Position numbers and translations under genes: made by a program. Under the pieces are notes generated by a model. That model ran no database searches, was not told where the DNA came from, and saw only the letters and a program-made list of their open reading frames with translations. This document shows, piece after piece, positions 7,775 through 15,590 of a stretch of DNA of 64,000 nt. Each line of letters begins with the position of its first letter. The first letter of the stretch is position 1. Origin of the DNA: an uncultured Alistipes sp. (GTDB taxonomy: Bacteria; Bacteroidota; Bacteroidia; Bacteroidales; UBA932); NCBI GenBank assembly GCA_900550465.1, contig URSC01000004.1, forward strand, positions 1 to 64,000. The letters run 5' to 3'.

Positions 7775-7816
7775 ACCACAACGGCAGCATTTCCCGTAAT
7801 TAGGTGCCGTTGTGGT
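7775..7816. repeat. 12-bp inverted repeat with 18-nt loop, copy 1 of a dispersed element
   Basis: ACCACAACGGCA (7775-7786) pairs with TGCCGTTGTGGT (7805-7816) across 18 nt. Read on the minus strand, the 37-nt core (7776-7812) matches 62991-63027 on the plus strand, including most of the loop. It is therefore a repeated sequence and not just any hairpin. Confidence 0.7.
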
Positions 7817-7892
7817 AAACCCCTTTGACTCCTTCCGAAGGAGTGAGTGCCCGGAGCGTCAGCGACCGAAGCCCCTTCCTCGGAAGGGGTTT
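7817..7892. repeat. GC-rich hairpin cluster
   Basis: Within 76 nt, AAACCCCTT (7817-7825) can pair with AAGGGGTTT (7884-7892) and encloses two further stems: ACTCCTT/AAGGAGT (7828-7834/7838-7844) and CCCCTTCC/GGAAGGGG (7872-7879/7882-7889). There is no coding sense. It directly abuts the 12-bp inverted repeat, so the whole gap between the thioredoxin-like gene and the regulator is built of palindromes. Confidence 0.6.
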
Positions 7893-7917
7893 GGGGATGG
7901 GTAGAAAAGGCGAAGCC

Positions 7918-7952
7918 GAAGTCGTATCTGCACTCAGTGCAGATACGACTTC
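7918..7952 (-). terminator. 16-bp perfect hairpin with the regulator gene's stop codon in its loop
   Basis: The arms 7918-7933 and 7937-7952 are perfectly complementary, and the 3-nt loop TCA (TGA on the minus strand, 7934-7936) is exactly the stop codon of the winged-helix gene. On that transcript the stem is followed by a small GGC-TTC-GCC turn and TTTTCT, so it may act as an intrinsic terminator or 3' stabiliser. Confidence 0.55.
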
Positions 7953-8221
7953 AAGGCCTCGACGTACGCAGCGAAAGCCCGCGACCCCGTCTCCGTTATC
8001 CTGCACACCGTCCGCGGCTTCTTCCCCGCAAACCCTTTCTCGACAGAGATGTACCCCGCCTCGGAGAGCTTGTCGATCTGCACGCTCAGATTGCCGGCAG
8101 TGGCTCCGGTGGCCTCGCGCAGGTACACGAAGTCGGCCTCTTCCATGGTCAGCAGGGTGGACATGATGGCCAGGCGCAGTTCGGAGTGCAGCAGCGGGTC
8201 GAGTTTTGCAAATTCTCCCAT
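7934..8221 (-). CDS. Winged-helix transcriptional regulator (MarR/HTH_34-like), 95 aa
   Basis: This small DNA-binding protein spans residues of about 10-80 as a single winged helix. Residues 10-35 (PLLHSELRLAIMSTLL) form the first helices, 40-62 (GATAGNLSVQIDKLSEAGYI) the recognition helix, and 63-80 (KGFAGKKPRTVCRIT) the wing. The family represses or activates nearby genes as a dimer. It starts 5 nt after the stop of the membrane protein gene, and the pair clearly forms one operon, an arrangement common in Bacteroidetes in which a small regulator is paired with a membrane protein of unknown role. The last codons and the stop are embedded in a perfect hairpin. Confidence 0.85.
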   Translation of the reverse strand: MGEFAKLDPLLHSELRLAIMSTLLTMEEADFVYLREATGATAGNLSVQIDKLSEAGYISVEKGFAGKKPRTVCRITETGSRAFAAYVEALKSYLH

Positions 8222-8226
8222 GGCTG

Positions 8227-8826
8227 TTACTGTAGTTTACGGTTTTGACGGTTGAATATCAGGCCGGGTATGACCAGGGTCATCAGTGCTGCGAAAGCCA
8301 TGATCAGCGGAGTGGGTATGTTCAGGAAGTAGTCGCAGGGCAGTCCCGCTATTCCGCAGATAATGCTGAGAATGAATACGGTCCAGGAACTGCAGAGGAC
8401 TCCGGTGACTGCACCGGCCATGCCCAGAAGCAGTATTATGACACCGTTTGTCGGTATGGGGATGAAGAACGCCATGATGCCGACGGCTATTGCCAGGATT
8501 CCGAATATGCCCCATACGATGCCCACGGACTTGGACACGAAATTCTCGCCCTTCCCCTTGCTCTCGATGCGTTTGAAGACCAGCTGATTCAAGAAGAAAC
8601 CGATGAAGGGAATCAGAAACCAGGCCAGGTTCCACAGATGATTGTTGTCCGAAAGTGTCAGCCCAAGCAGGACGATTCCGGATACGAGGATTACGGTCGT
8701 TCCCCAGATGAGCATTGCGGTGCCGCCGCGCCGCTGAAAGTCCCGCTGACTGTTGTTGATTGCCTCTGAGATGATTTCCAATGACTTTTCTACCGAAAGT
8801 CCGTTTTTGTCAAAGTTGTTTTCCAT
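8227..8826 (-). CDS. Multi-pass membrane protein paired with the winged-helix regulator
   Basis: The 199-aa protein has a soluble N-terminus of about 40 residues (MENNFDKNGLSVEKSLEIIS) and then five or six hydrophobic helices, for example VILVSGIVLLGL, FLIPFIGFFLNQLVF and IVWGIFGILAIAVGIMAFFI. I chose the ATG at 8824-8826, because a longer frame to 8865 would begin close to the transcription start expected from the promoter at 8906-8937. No catalytic motif is visible. Its linkage to the regulator suggests the protein senses something or is the controlled target; neither can be decided from sequence. Confidence 0.75.
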   Translation of the reverse strand: MENNFDKNGLSVEKSLEIISEAINNSQRDFQRRGGTAMLIWGTTVILVSGIVLLGLTLSDNNHLWNLAWFLIPFIGFFLNQLVFKRIESKGKGENFVSKSVGIVWGIFGILAIAVGIMAFFIPIPTNGVIILLLGMAGAVTGVLCSSWTVFILSIICGIAGLPCDYFLNIPTPLIMAFAALMTLVIPGLIFNRQNRKLQ

Positions 8827-8905
8827 TGCTTTAAAATACTTTAAAAAATTAACCAAGTTCTGCAAAAAGAAGAGGGGCGCCGGTCTCCTCTCTTTGTTTA
8901 TGGTG

Positions 8906-8937
8906 CAAATATAAACTGATTTATTTTATAAACCAAA
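8906..8937 (-). promoter_or_regulatory. Canonical Bacteroidetes promoter for the membrane protein/regulator operon
   Basis: On the minus strand, TTTG (8934-8937), 20 nt, then TATATTTG (8906-8913) matches the -33 and -7 consensus with ideal spacing. Transcription would start near 8900, about 75 nt before the chosen start codon. Confidence 0.75.
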
Positions 8938-8957
8938 TTTTCTGCAAAATATTTTCT

Positions 8958-8980
8958 GTTCCACCTTCGGGAGGTGGGAC
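8958..8980. repeat. Inverted repeat upstream of the regulator operon promoter
   Basis: GTTCCACCT (8958-8966) pairs with AGGTGGGAC (8972-8980), allowing one G-T pair, across TCGGG. It lies 20 bp upstream of the -33 element and could be an operator for the autogenous winged-helix regulator or a plain hairpin. The remaining stretch 8981-9130 is G-rich and I see nothing else in it. Confidence 0.35.
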
Positions 8981-9130
8981 GGGCGAGGCACGGCGTTTGG
9001 CATCAATAATGGTTTTGGTGGCGAGTGTGGAGGATGTTTGTAATGGGGTATGTAGGGGGGAGCTTGTAAGAAACTCGTAATGGGGTGGAGTTTGTGATTG
9101 GTGATGTGGCGTAGATTGGGGGAATTTTCC

Positions 9131-9138
9131 TATATTTG
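9131..9138 (+). promoter_or_regulatory. -7 box for the BPL_N lipoprotein gene
   Basis: TATATTTG matches TAnnTTTG and ends 19 nt before the ATG at 9158. No -33 TTG lies at 18-21 nt spacing; the nearest TTG (9116-9118) is 12 nt away. Confidence 0.55.
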
Positions 9139-9157
9139 AAAGTTAAATGTTGCGCCT

Positions 9158-10294
9158 ATGAGAAAAGTTGGAAAATCGCTGTTCGCAGCAGTTGCTGCCA
9201 TAGTTGCCGCCATGATGCTCCTTTCTTGCGGCGGCGGAAACAATCAGAAGATAAAAGTGGCTGTGTTCCAAGGAGACGGAGGTGCCGCGACGTGCATCCG
9301 TGAGACGGTGGCGGCTCTCAGTCTGGACGAGGATATGGAGGTGCGGATTGTGCACAGCTGCGATATTGCGGCCGGGGTCCTGGACAGCCTGGATGCTATC
9401 GTGATTCCAGGAGGCGGGGGCAGCCGTCAGTATCTCAGTCTGGGTCAGACCAATATGGCTTTGATAAAGGATTTCGTACACCGGGGAGGAGGGGCTGTCG
9501 GCATCTGCGCCGGAGCCTATCTGTTCTCCAATACTCCGGACTATACCTGCATGGCCCTGACCGGTGCCCGCGCCATCGACCGCGAGCACGACAACCGCGG
9601 CCACGGTATGGCCAAAATGACTCTGAACAAGGAAGGAAAGAAGATATTTCACGAGCTGGCGAAGGAGGACACGTCCTACGTCTTCTATTATGAAGGTCCC
9701 GTCTTCGTGGAAAGCGACGTCCCCTATACGTCTTTCGGGACAATGGCGAGCGACGTGCACGAGGAGGGAGGTGCTCCGGCAGGTATGACCAACGGCAAGC
9801 CCTTTCTGACCGGCAACGACTACGGCAAGGGCAAGGTATTCACGGTGGTGGGACATCCGGAGGCGACTCCAGGCAAGATGTGGATGGTGCCCCGTATGGT
9901 GCGCTGGACCCTCGGCAAGCCGTTGAAGACGTATCCGGCCGAGGTGCTTACACCCCCTGTGGCTCCAGAGGAGATACTCATGAGTGTGGACGACCTGCGC
10001 TACGAGTCACAGTGTTTCCAGACCTTCCTGTATGGTACGGCTCAGGAGAAGGTGGCAGCCCTCGGATGGCTCGAGGACCACTATTCCTGGGACTGCAAGA
10101 CCTGGCTGCAGGGACTGCTCTACGATGCCTCTCCTCAGGTGAGAGCGAGGGCCGCGAAGTACATCGGGACGATACAGTACCTGCCTTACGAGGCTGACCT
10201 GAAGGCCGCGCTGCTGAGGGAGAACGACACGAAGGCCCGTGCGGCCATGCAGCAGGCGCTGGATGCGCTGGCGGCTCTAAGACCATGGAAATAG
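9158..10294 (+). CDS. BPL_N-domain (glutamine-amidotransferase-like) lipoprotein with C-terminal HEAT-like repeats
   Basis: The 378-aa protein has a lipoprotein signal (MMLLSC, Cys24). Residues 30-265 are a class I glutamine-amidotransferase-like fold of the biotin-protein-ligase N-terminal type: VAVFQGDGGAAT near the start, DAIVIPGGGGS, and the nucleophile-elbow-like GGGAVGICAGAYLF. Residues of about 280-378 look like HEAT-type helical repeats (EKVAALGWLEDHYSWD, SPQVRARAAKYIGT). The family is known from Bacteroidetes, but its substrate is not. It is unlikely to be biotin ligase because the ligase domain is absent and the protein is exported. The secreted peptidase gene starts 42 nt downstream and may be co-transcribed. 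Confidence 0.8.
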   Translation: MRKVGKSLFAAVAAIVAAMMLLSCGGGNNQKIKVAVFQGDGGAATCIRETVAALSLDEDMEVRIVHSCDIAAGVLDSLDAIVIPGGGGSRQYLSLGQTNMALIKDFVHRGGGAVGICAGAYLFSNTPDYTCMALTGARAIDREHDNRGHGMAKMTLNKEGKKIFHELAKEDTSYVFYYEGPVFVESDVPYTSFGTMASDVHEEGGAPAGMTNGKPFLTGNDYGKGKVFTVVGHPEATPGKMWMVPRMVRWTLGKPLKTYPAEVLTPPVAPEEILMSVDDLRYESQCFQTFLYGTAQEKVAALGWLEDHYSWDCKTWLQGLLYDASPQVRARAAKYIGTIQYLPYEADLKAALLRENDTKARAAMQQALDALAALRPWK

Positions 10295-10336
10295 TTTAAA
10301 GTGAAATTTTATTTTATAAACTTAATACCTGATATT

Positions 10337-11728
10337 ATGATTAAACAAGTATTGACTATCTGCGCGGCTGCGGCTGTGTCCGTGTCCGCAATGGCTCAGG
10401 GCGGCATCACCGATGAGATGATGACTCAGATCCGTCAGGGCTGGCAGGGAACTCCCGAGGAACTGGCTCTTCGCAACGCCATCTCTGCCAACGACATCAA
10501 CAAACTGTCGGTAAGGCAGGGCATTGAGTCCACTTATGATTTTTATTTCTCCGACGAGGTGAAATCCAAGGGTATCTCCGACCAGGAGTCCAGCGGCCGC
10601 TGCTGGCTTTTCTCCGGTATGAACGTGCTGAGGGCCGCCATGATTGAGAAATACGGCCTCGGCCCCTTCGAGTTCTCCCAGAACTACATCTTCTTCTACG
10701 ACCAGCTCGAGAAGGCCAACCTTTTCCTCCAGGGCATCATCGATACCCGTGATCTTCCTATGGATGACCGCAAGGTGGAGTGGCTTTTCCGTCACGCGAT
10801 AGGAGACGGCGGCCAGTTCACCGGAGTATCCGACCTGATAACCAAATACGGTCTGGTCCCCTCCAATGTGATGCCCGAGACATACTCCAGCAACCACACT
10901 TCCGGAATGTCCCGTCTGCTGAATCTCAAACTCAAGGAGTTCGGCCTGGAACTCAGGGAGAAGACAGGCTCTAAGAAGGAACTGCCCGCCATGCTCGAGC
11001 AGCGCAAGGTGGAGATGCTGGCCTTTGTATACCGTTTCCTCGTGCTCAATCTCGGCGAGCCCCCCGTGGAGTTCACTTGGACCATGTATGACGCCGAGGG
11101 CAAGCCTGTCAGCACAAAGACCTACACCCCGAAGTCATTCTATGACGAGTATGTGGGCGTGGACCTGAAGAACAACTATGTGATGCTGATGAACGACCCT
11201 ACCCGCGAGTTCTACAAGGTCTATGAGATAGAGTATGACCGCCATCAGTATGACGGTAAGAACTGGCTGTACATCAATCTTCCCATCGAGGAGATCGAGG
11301 CAATGGCCATCGCATCCATCAAGGACGGTACCATGATGTACTTCTCCTGCGACGTGGGCAAGTTCCTCGACAGGCAGAACGGCGTGCTGGATGTGGATTA
11401 CTACGATTACGGCTCACTCATGGGAACAACCTTCGGTATGGACAAGCGCGAGAGAATCCTCACCGGCTCCAGCGGCTCGTCCCACGCCATGACCCTTATG
11501 GCAGTGGACCTGGATGAGAACGGCAACGCCAGGAAATGGAAAGTCGAGAATTCCTGGGGCATGACAGGCCACAAAGGTCATCTGGTGATGACCGACGAAT
11601 GGTTCGAGGAATACATGTTCCGTCTGGTAGTGGAGAAGAAGTATGTGCCCGAGAACATTCTCAAGCTTCTGGACACTGCTCCCACCATGCTTCCGCCCTG
11701 GGATCCCATGTTTGCGGAGGAACTTTAA
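10337..11728 (+). CDS. Secreted C1B-family aminopeptidase (bleomycin hydrolase/PepC-like)
   Basis: This 463-aa papain-fold peptidase has Cys89 in SSGRCWLFSGMNVLR, His383 in GSSHAMTLMAVD and Asn405 in KVENSWG, which form the complete bleomycin-hydrolase triad. It differs from cytoplasmic PepC by an N-terminal signal peptide ending in SVSAMAQ, so it probably works in the periplasm trimming peptides. Many gut Bacteroidales carry such exported C1B enzymes. The ATG at 10337 is preferred over an in-frame GTG at 10301, which would bury the signal peptide. It lies directly downstream of the BPL_N lipoprotein and 11 nt before the DUF4492 gene. Confidence 0.9.
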   Translation: MIKQVLTICAAAAVSVSAMAQGGITDEMMTQIRQGWQGTPEELALRNAISANDINKLSVRQGIESTYDFYFSDEVKSKGISDQESSGRCWLFSGMNVLRAAMIEKYGLGPFEFSQNYIFFYDQLEKANLFLQGIIDTRDLPMDDRKVEWLFRHAIGDGGQFTGVSDLITKYGLVPSNVMPETYSSNHTSGMSRLLNLKLKEFGLELREKTGSKKELPAMLEQRKVEMLAFVYRFLVLNLGEPPVEFTWTMYDAEGKPVSTKTYTPKSFYDEYVGVDLKNNYVMLMNDPTREFYKVYEIEYDRHQYDGKNWLYINLPIEEIEAMAIASIKDGTMMYFSCDVGKFLDRQNGVLDVDYYDYGSLMGTTFGMDKRERILTGSSGSSHAMTLMAVDLDENGNARKWKVENSWGMTGHKGHLVMTDEWFEEYMFRLVVEKKYVPENILKLLDTAPTMLPPWDPMFAEEL

Positions 11729-11739
11729 TTCAGACGGTA

Positions 11740-11946
11740 ATGGAACGCCTGCGCAGAATCTGGCTCTTCTATTACGAAGGCTTCAGGGACATGTCATCCC
11801 TCGGCAGGACTTTGTGGATTGTAATTCTCCTGAAGCTGTTTATCATGTTCGCCATCCTGAGAGTCTTCTTCTTCCGTCCGGCTCTTGCAGACTGTGAGTC
11901 GGACGCGGAGAAGAGCCGGACGGTGATAGAGAATCTTACCAAGTAA
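11740..11946 (+). CDS. DUF4492 small membrane protein preceding cytochrome bd
   Basis: This 68-aa protein reads MERLRRIWLFYYEGFRDM and then has one strong transmembrane helix at about 24-46 (TLWIVILLKLFIMFAILRVF), ending in a charged tail. Proteins of this type (DUF4492) sit just upstream of cydAB in many Bacteroidetes and are suspected small accessory subunits of the bd oxidase, analogous in position and size to CydX; that role is inference. The start is the ATG at 11740, since the long frame running in from 11536 is a shadow of the peptidase gene. cydA begins 24 nt after its stop. Confidence 0.85.
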   Translation: MERLRRIWLFYYEGFRDMSSLGRTLWIVILLKLFIMFAILRVFFFRPALADCESDAEKSRTVIENLTK

Positions 11947-11970
11947 TATTAATGCTAAAACCATAAACAA

Positions 11971-13533
11971 ATGCTTTTAACGACACTGGTAGACCTTTCA
12001 AGGTGGCAGTTCGCTCTGACTGCAATGTATCATTGGCTGTTTGTGCCCCTGACTCTAGGTCTGGGCTTTCTTATAGCCTTTATGGAGACCCGGTACGTGA
12101 TGACCGGAGATGAGTTCTGGAAGAGGACCACGAAGTTCTGGATGAAGCTTTTCGCCGTCAACTTCGCGATGGGAGTGGCGACGGGTATCATCCTGGAGTT
12201 CGAGTTCGGTACCAACTGGAGCAACTATTCATGGTTTGTGGGTGACATATTCGGTGCCCCGCTGGCCATAGAGGGTATTTTCGCATTTTTCATGGAAAGT
12301 ACCTTCTTCGCTGTGATGTATTTCGGCTGGAACAAGGTCAGCAAGAAGGCCCATCTGGTATCGACATGGCTTACGGCCATAGGAACCAACCTCTCTGCAA
12401 TATGGATTCTCATAGCCAATTCCTGGATGCAGTATCCTATAGGAATGGAGTTCAATCCGGATACGGCCCGCAGCGAGATGACCGACTTCTGGCAAGTGGT
12501 GTTTTCGCCGGTGGCCATCAACAAGTTCCTGCATTCGGTGACCAACGGTTATGTGCTGGCATCGATATTCGTGATTGCCGTATCGTCATGGTTCCTGCTG
12601 CGCAAGCGGGAGCAGACACTGGCACGCAAGTCCATCCGCATAGCCTCGGTATTCGGTATAATATCCCTTGCAGTGCTTATAGGTACCGGTGACGGATCCG
12701 CCTACAATGTGGCAAAGGTGCAGCCGATGAAGCTGGCTGCCATGGAGGGACTGTACGACGGCTCTGAGAAAGCGCCATTAGTAGCCGTAGGTATCCTTAA
12801 TCCCGACAAGGACATCATAGGCGGGGAGGGTGCAGACGAGGACCCTTACCTTTTCGAAATATCCTTCCCCAACATGCTCTCATTCCTTGCGACCCGTCAG
12901 GCAGACGGTTTCGTGCCAGGTATCAATGATATCATCAAAGGTGGATACGAGTTCACCGACAGGGAGGGCAACACCTACATCGAGCCCTCGTTTGCCGAGA
13001 AAAAGGCAATGGGTACGGCGGCAGTCACGGCCCTGGCCGACTATCAGACAGCCAAGGAGTCCGGAGACACCCAGGCAATGGCTCAGGCCGAGGCAGTGCT
13101 GGAGCAGAATTTCGACTACTTCGGCTACCACTATGTGGAGGAGCCCGAGGACCTCGTGCCCAATGTTCCCCTGGTATTCTACGCCTTCCATATCATGGTG
13201 GCCCTCGGCATGTTCTTCATCCTGCTCTTTATCCTCTACATCATCTTCGAGTGGAAGAACCTCATCGTCAAGGATAAGCACAAATGGCTCCTGTGGCTCG
13301 GCATCATCAGCGTGCCTCTGGTATACATCTGCTCGCAGTCGGGCTGGATAGTAGCCGAGGTAGGCCGTCAGCCCTGGACGATCCAGAACCTGCTTCCCGT
13401 GAATGCGGCCGTATCGGGAGTCGAGTCCGGCAACGTTCTCACGACCCTGATCATTTTTGCAGTCCTGTTCACCGCCATGCTGTGCGTGGAGATCAGCATC
13501 ATGCTCAAACAGATTAAGAAAGGAGGAGAATAA
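11971..13533 (+). CDS. cydA: Cytochrome bd ubiquinol oxidase subunit I
   Basis: The 520-aa membrane protein carries the haem-binding and quinol-oxidising sites of the high-affinity bd oxidase. The N-terminus LSRWQFALTAMYHWLF contains the conserved His21 haem ligand, NFAMGVATGIILEFEFG is the signature second segment, and VGRQPW follows the Q-loop near residue 455. It reduces oxygen without pumping protons, which fits an anaerobe meeting traces of oxygen in the gut. It is followed 2 nt later by cydB, with the DUF4492 gene upstream, so the three are one operon. Confidence 0.96.
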   Translation: MLLTTLVDLSRWQFALTAMYHWLFVPLTLGLGFLIAFMETRYVMTGDEFWKRTTKFWMKLFAVNFAMGVATGIILEFEFGTNWSNYSWFVGDIFGAPLAIEGIFAFFMESTFFAVMYFGWNKVSKKAHLVSTWLTAIGTNLSAIWILIANSWMQYPIGMEFNPDTARSEMTDFWQVVFSPVAINKFLHSVTNGYVLASIFVIAVSSWFLLRKREQTLARKSIRIASVFGIISLAVLIGTGDGSAYNVAKVQPMKLAAMEGLYDGSEKAPLVAVGILNPDKDIIGGEGADEDPYLFEISFPNMLSFLATRQADGFVPGINDIIKGGYEFTDREGNTYIEPSFAEKKAMGTAAVTALADYQTAKESGDTQAMAQAEAVLEQNFDYFGYHYVEEPEDLVPNVPLVFYAFHIMVALGMFFILLFILYIIFEWKNLIVKDKHKWLLWLGIISVPLVYICSQSGWIVAEVGRQPWTIQNLLPVNAAVSGVESGNVLTTLIIFAVLFTAMLCVEISIMLKQIKKGGE

Positions 13534-13535
13534 TT

Positions 13536-14636
13536 ATGGATACACTGTATTTTCTGCAACATTACTGGTGGGCTCTGGTAGCCCTTCTTGGAGCTATTCT
13601 GGTGTTCCTGCTGTTCGTACAGGGAGCACAGGGTCTGCTGCTCCGCACTGCTTCCTCAGAGGAGGAAAAGGATTTTGTAGTAAAATATGCAGGGCATAAA
13701 TGGGAAATAACCTTCACGACCCTCGTGACTTTCGGAGGTGCCGCCTTCGCATCCTTCCCCCTGTTCTACTCGACCAGTTTCGGCGGAGCCTACTGGCTGT
13801 GGATCTGTATTCTGCTGCTTTTCGTAATTCAGTCATTCTCCTTCGAATACCGTAAGGCTGCAGGCAACCTCTTCGGCGCCCGTACATTTGAGCTATTCCT
13901 CTTTCTCAACGGTGCTCTTGGAACATTCCTGCTCGGGGTGGCTGTCGGTACTTTCTTCACCGGCGGGGCCTTTACGGTGGACAAGGTGTCCATAACGGAT
14001 GCTGCGTCTCCGGCCATTTCCCGCTGGGCAAACGGCTGGCACGGACTGGACGCTCTGGCAAATCCGATGAACCTGCTTCTTGGAGTAGTGGTATTCCTGG
14101 CTGCCAGGACTCTTGGACTGCTCTACCTTCTGATGAAACCGGATGTAGGTGCATTTGCGGAGAAATGCCGTAAGAGGCTGATGATCACGGCTCCTGCCTT
14201 TGTCCTGACATTCGTGGCTTTCGTGCTGTGGATGTTCCTCAAGACCGGATATGCGGTGGATCCCGCTACAGGCACAATATCTGCCGAGCCTTTCAAGTAT
14301 CTGCACAATATGCTGCACACCTGGTGGATAGCCGTAGTGTTCCTGTCAGGAGTGGTGCTCGTACTCGCCGGACTTGCAAGGCATTTCCTCGGCAAGGGAG
14401 TCAGACAGAACTTCTACATCGTGGGCGGCGGAGCCTTGCTGGCTGTCTGGGCTATCCTGCTCTGCGCCGGTTTCAATGACACCGCCTACTACGTATCGAC
14501 CGTGGACCTGCAGAGCTCCCTGACTCTCTACAACAGCTCTTCGAGCCTCTTCACCCTCAAGGTGATGGCCTGGGTGTCCATAGCGATTCCCTTTGTCATA
14601 GCCTATATCGTATGGGCATGGCGCAAGATGCGGTAG
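13536..14636 (+). CDS. cydB: Cytochrome bd ubiquinol oxidase subunit II
   Basis: This 366-aa protein has about eight to nine membrane helices and pairs with CydA to form the oxidase in the inner membrane. The N-terminal FLQHYWWALVALLGAILVFLLFVQGAQ and the VTFGGAAFASFPLFYSTSF segment are typical of Bacteroidetes CydB. No cydC or cydD assembly genes follow: transcription ends at a strong hairpin 22 nt after the stop. Confidence 0.94.
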   Translation: MDTLYFLQHYWWALVALLGAILVFLLFVQGAQGLLLRTASSEEEKDFVVKYAGHKWEITFTTLVTFGGAAFASFPLFYSTSFGGAYWLWICILLLFVIQSFSFEYRKAAGNLFGARTFELFLFLNGALGTFLLGVAVGTFFTGGAFTVDKVSITDAASPAISRWANGWHGLDALANPMNLLLGVVVFLAARTLGLLYLLMKPDVGAFAEKCRKRLMITAPAFVLTFVAFVLWMFLKTGYAVDPATGTISAEPFKYLHNMLHTWWIAVVFLSGVVLVLAGLARHFLGKGVRQNFYIVGGGALLAVWAILLCAGFNDTAYYVSTVDLQSSLTLYNSSSSLFTLKVMAWVSIAIPFVIAYIVWAWRKMR

Positions 14637-14657
14637 AGTGCTGTTGTCTATATGACG

Positions 14658-14689
14658 AAAAGCGGCGGGGAAAAACCCCGCCGCTTTTT
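14658..14689 (+). terminator. Strong intrinsic terminator after cydB
   Basis: AAAAGCGGCGGGG (14658-14670) and CCCCGCCGCTTTT (14676-14688) form a 13-bp stem around AAAAA, ending in a run of five T. The A-run on the other side makes it usable from both strands, which suits the convergent lipoprotein gene ending at 14714. Confidence 0.9.
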
Positions 14690-14713
14690 GCTATGGTGTG
14701 TTATGTCCGTGGA

Positions 14714-15508
14714 CTAGAGGAGCTGGCCGCGTGCATTCTCGATAGCGCCCTTGAGCTCGAGGAGCTGGTCGCGGAGCTCGGCTGTGTTGGTGGCGTTGAT
14801 TACCTCGAGAGGCTTCAGAATGGTCTGGAGCTGTTCAAGCTCGGGATGGTAGGGAATCAGGGACTTGATACCCTCGTGTACGAGGATGAAACGGTAGGAA
14901 ACCTCTGAAGCGGCCTTGTCATCGAAGCAGGGCAGGAACTTGTCGATGTTCTGAGTGATGATGAAGAGCTGCTCTATGGTACCGGCAACTACGGCCTCCC
15001 AGAAAAGGTTGACTGTACCGGCCTTTACGGACTCGTTGTAGAATTTCTCTATTCTGGACTCGAGGGAACCCTCTGACTGGGCGTTACCGAAGGCAGGATT
15101 ATTGATGTCGGCCTGCAGTTTGGCGATAGCCTGCTTGTAGCTGTCGACAGGCATGCCGTAGAGCTGGGCGACTGTCATGTCGCAGCCCAGCATGACCACT
15201 GCTCTGTATTTCTCGTTGAGGGTAACGGCCTCGTCAGCCTTGGATGCAGGGAGAAGGTATGCGGGTTTGTTCCTCTTCTCCTTGTCTGTAAGAGTGATTT
15301 CTCCGTTCTGGATATCGACGATGACAGGGGTAGAGAGACGTCCCATTTCCTTAACGAGGGAGTCGAGCTTGATCTTGAGATCGGCCTTGATGTACTGCTC
15401 TTCTACGTTGGTTTTGGTCTCGGATTTTTTCTTGTTGCCTTGATTGTTGCCGCAGGCGCACACAAGTACCGTCATGGCGGCAGCTAAGATGAGAGTGATT
15501 TTTTTCAT
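14714..15508 (-). CDS. Conserved-looking lipoprotein of unknown function, 264 aa
   Basis: The signal MKKITLILAAAMTVLVCAC gives a lipobox with Cys19. The mature protein is mainly helical and charged, with regions such as YIKADLKIKLDSLVKEMGRL and LEQLQTILKPLEVINATNTAELRDQLLELKGAIE, and has no recognised catalytic motif. A helical part near 95-200 contains EKYRAVVMLGCDMTVAQLYGMP. It is probably periplasmic and attached to a membrane. It has its own well-formed promoter and a shared bidirectional terminator, so it is a single-gene transcript. I do not recognise the family. Confidence 0.75.
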   Translation of the reverse strand: MKKITLILAAAMTVLVCACGNNQGNKKKSETKTNVEEQYIKADLKIKLDSLVKEMGRLSTPVIVDIQNGEITLTDKEKRNKPAYLLPASKADEAVTLNEKYRAVVMLGCDMTVAQLYGMPVDSYKQAIAKLQADINNPAFGNAQSEGSLESRIEKFYNESVKAGTVNLFWEAVVAGTIEQLFIITQNIDKFLPCFDDKAASEVSYRFILVHEGIKSLIPYHPELEQLQTILKPLEVINATNTAELRDQLLELKGAIENARGQLL

Positions 15509-15559
15509 CGCGGTTAGATATTATTTGATAGTTATTTTCCTAAAAAATATTTTACCGAG

Positions 15560-15590
15560 CAAAGATAGGATGTTTTGTAAAAAATAGCAA
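15560..15590 (-). promoter_or_regulatory. Promoter for the 264-aa lipoprotein gene
   Basis: On the minus strand, TTG (15588-15590), 20 nt, then TATCTTTG (15560-15567) fits the -33/-7 consensus. The predicted start near 15553 leaves a leader of roughly 45 nt. Confidence 0.75.

Noticed and set aside
7561..8000. CRISPR array or insertion sequence in the repeat-rich gap
   Set aside because: The repeats are inverted, not evenly spaced direct repeats, and no cas gene, transposase ORF or target duplication is visible.
8981..9130. A gene or RNA in the G-rich stretch before the BPL_N lipoprotein
   Set aside because: No ORF of useful length, no tRNA-like fold and no repeat unit was found; it looks like ordinary upstream DNA.
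9158..10294. Biotin-protein ligase
   Set aside because: Only the amidotransferase-like N-terminal fold is present; the ligase domain is absent and the protein has a lipoprotein signal.
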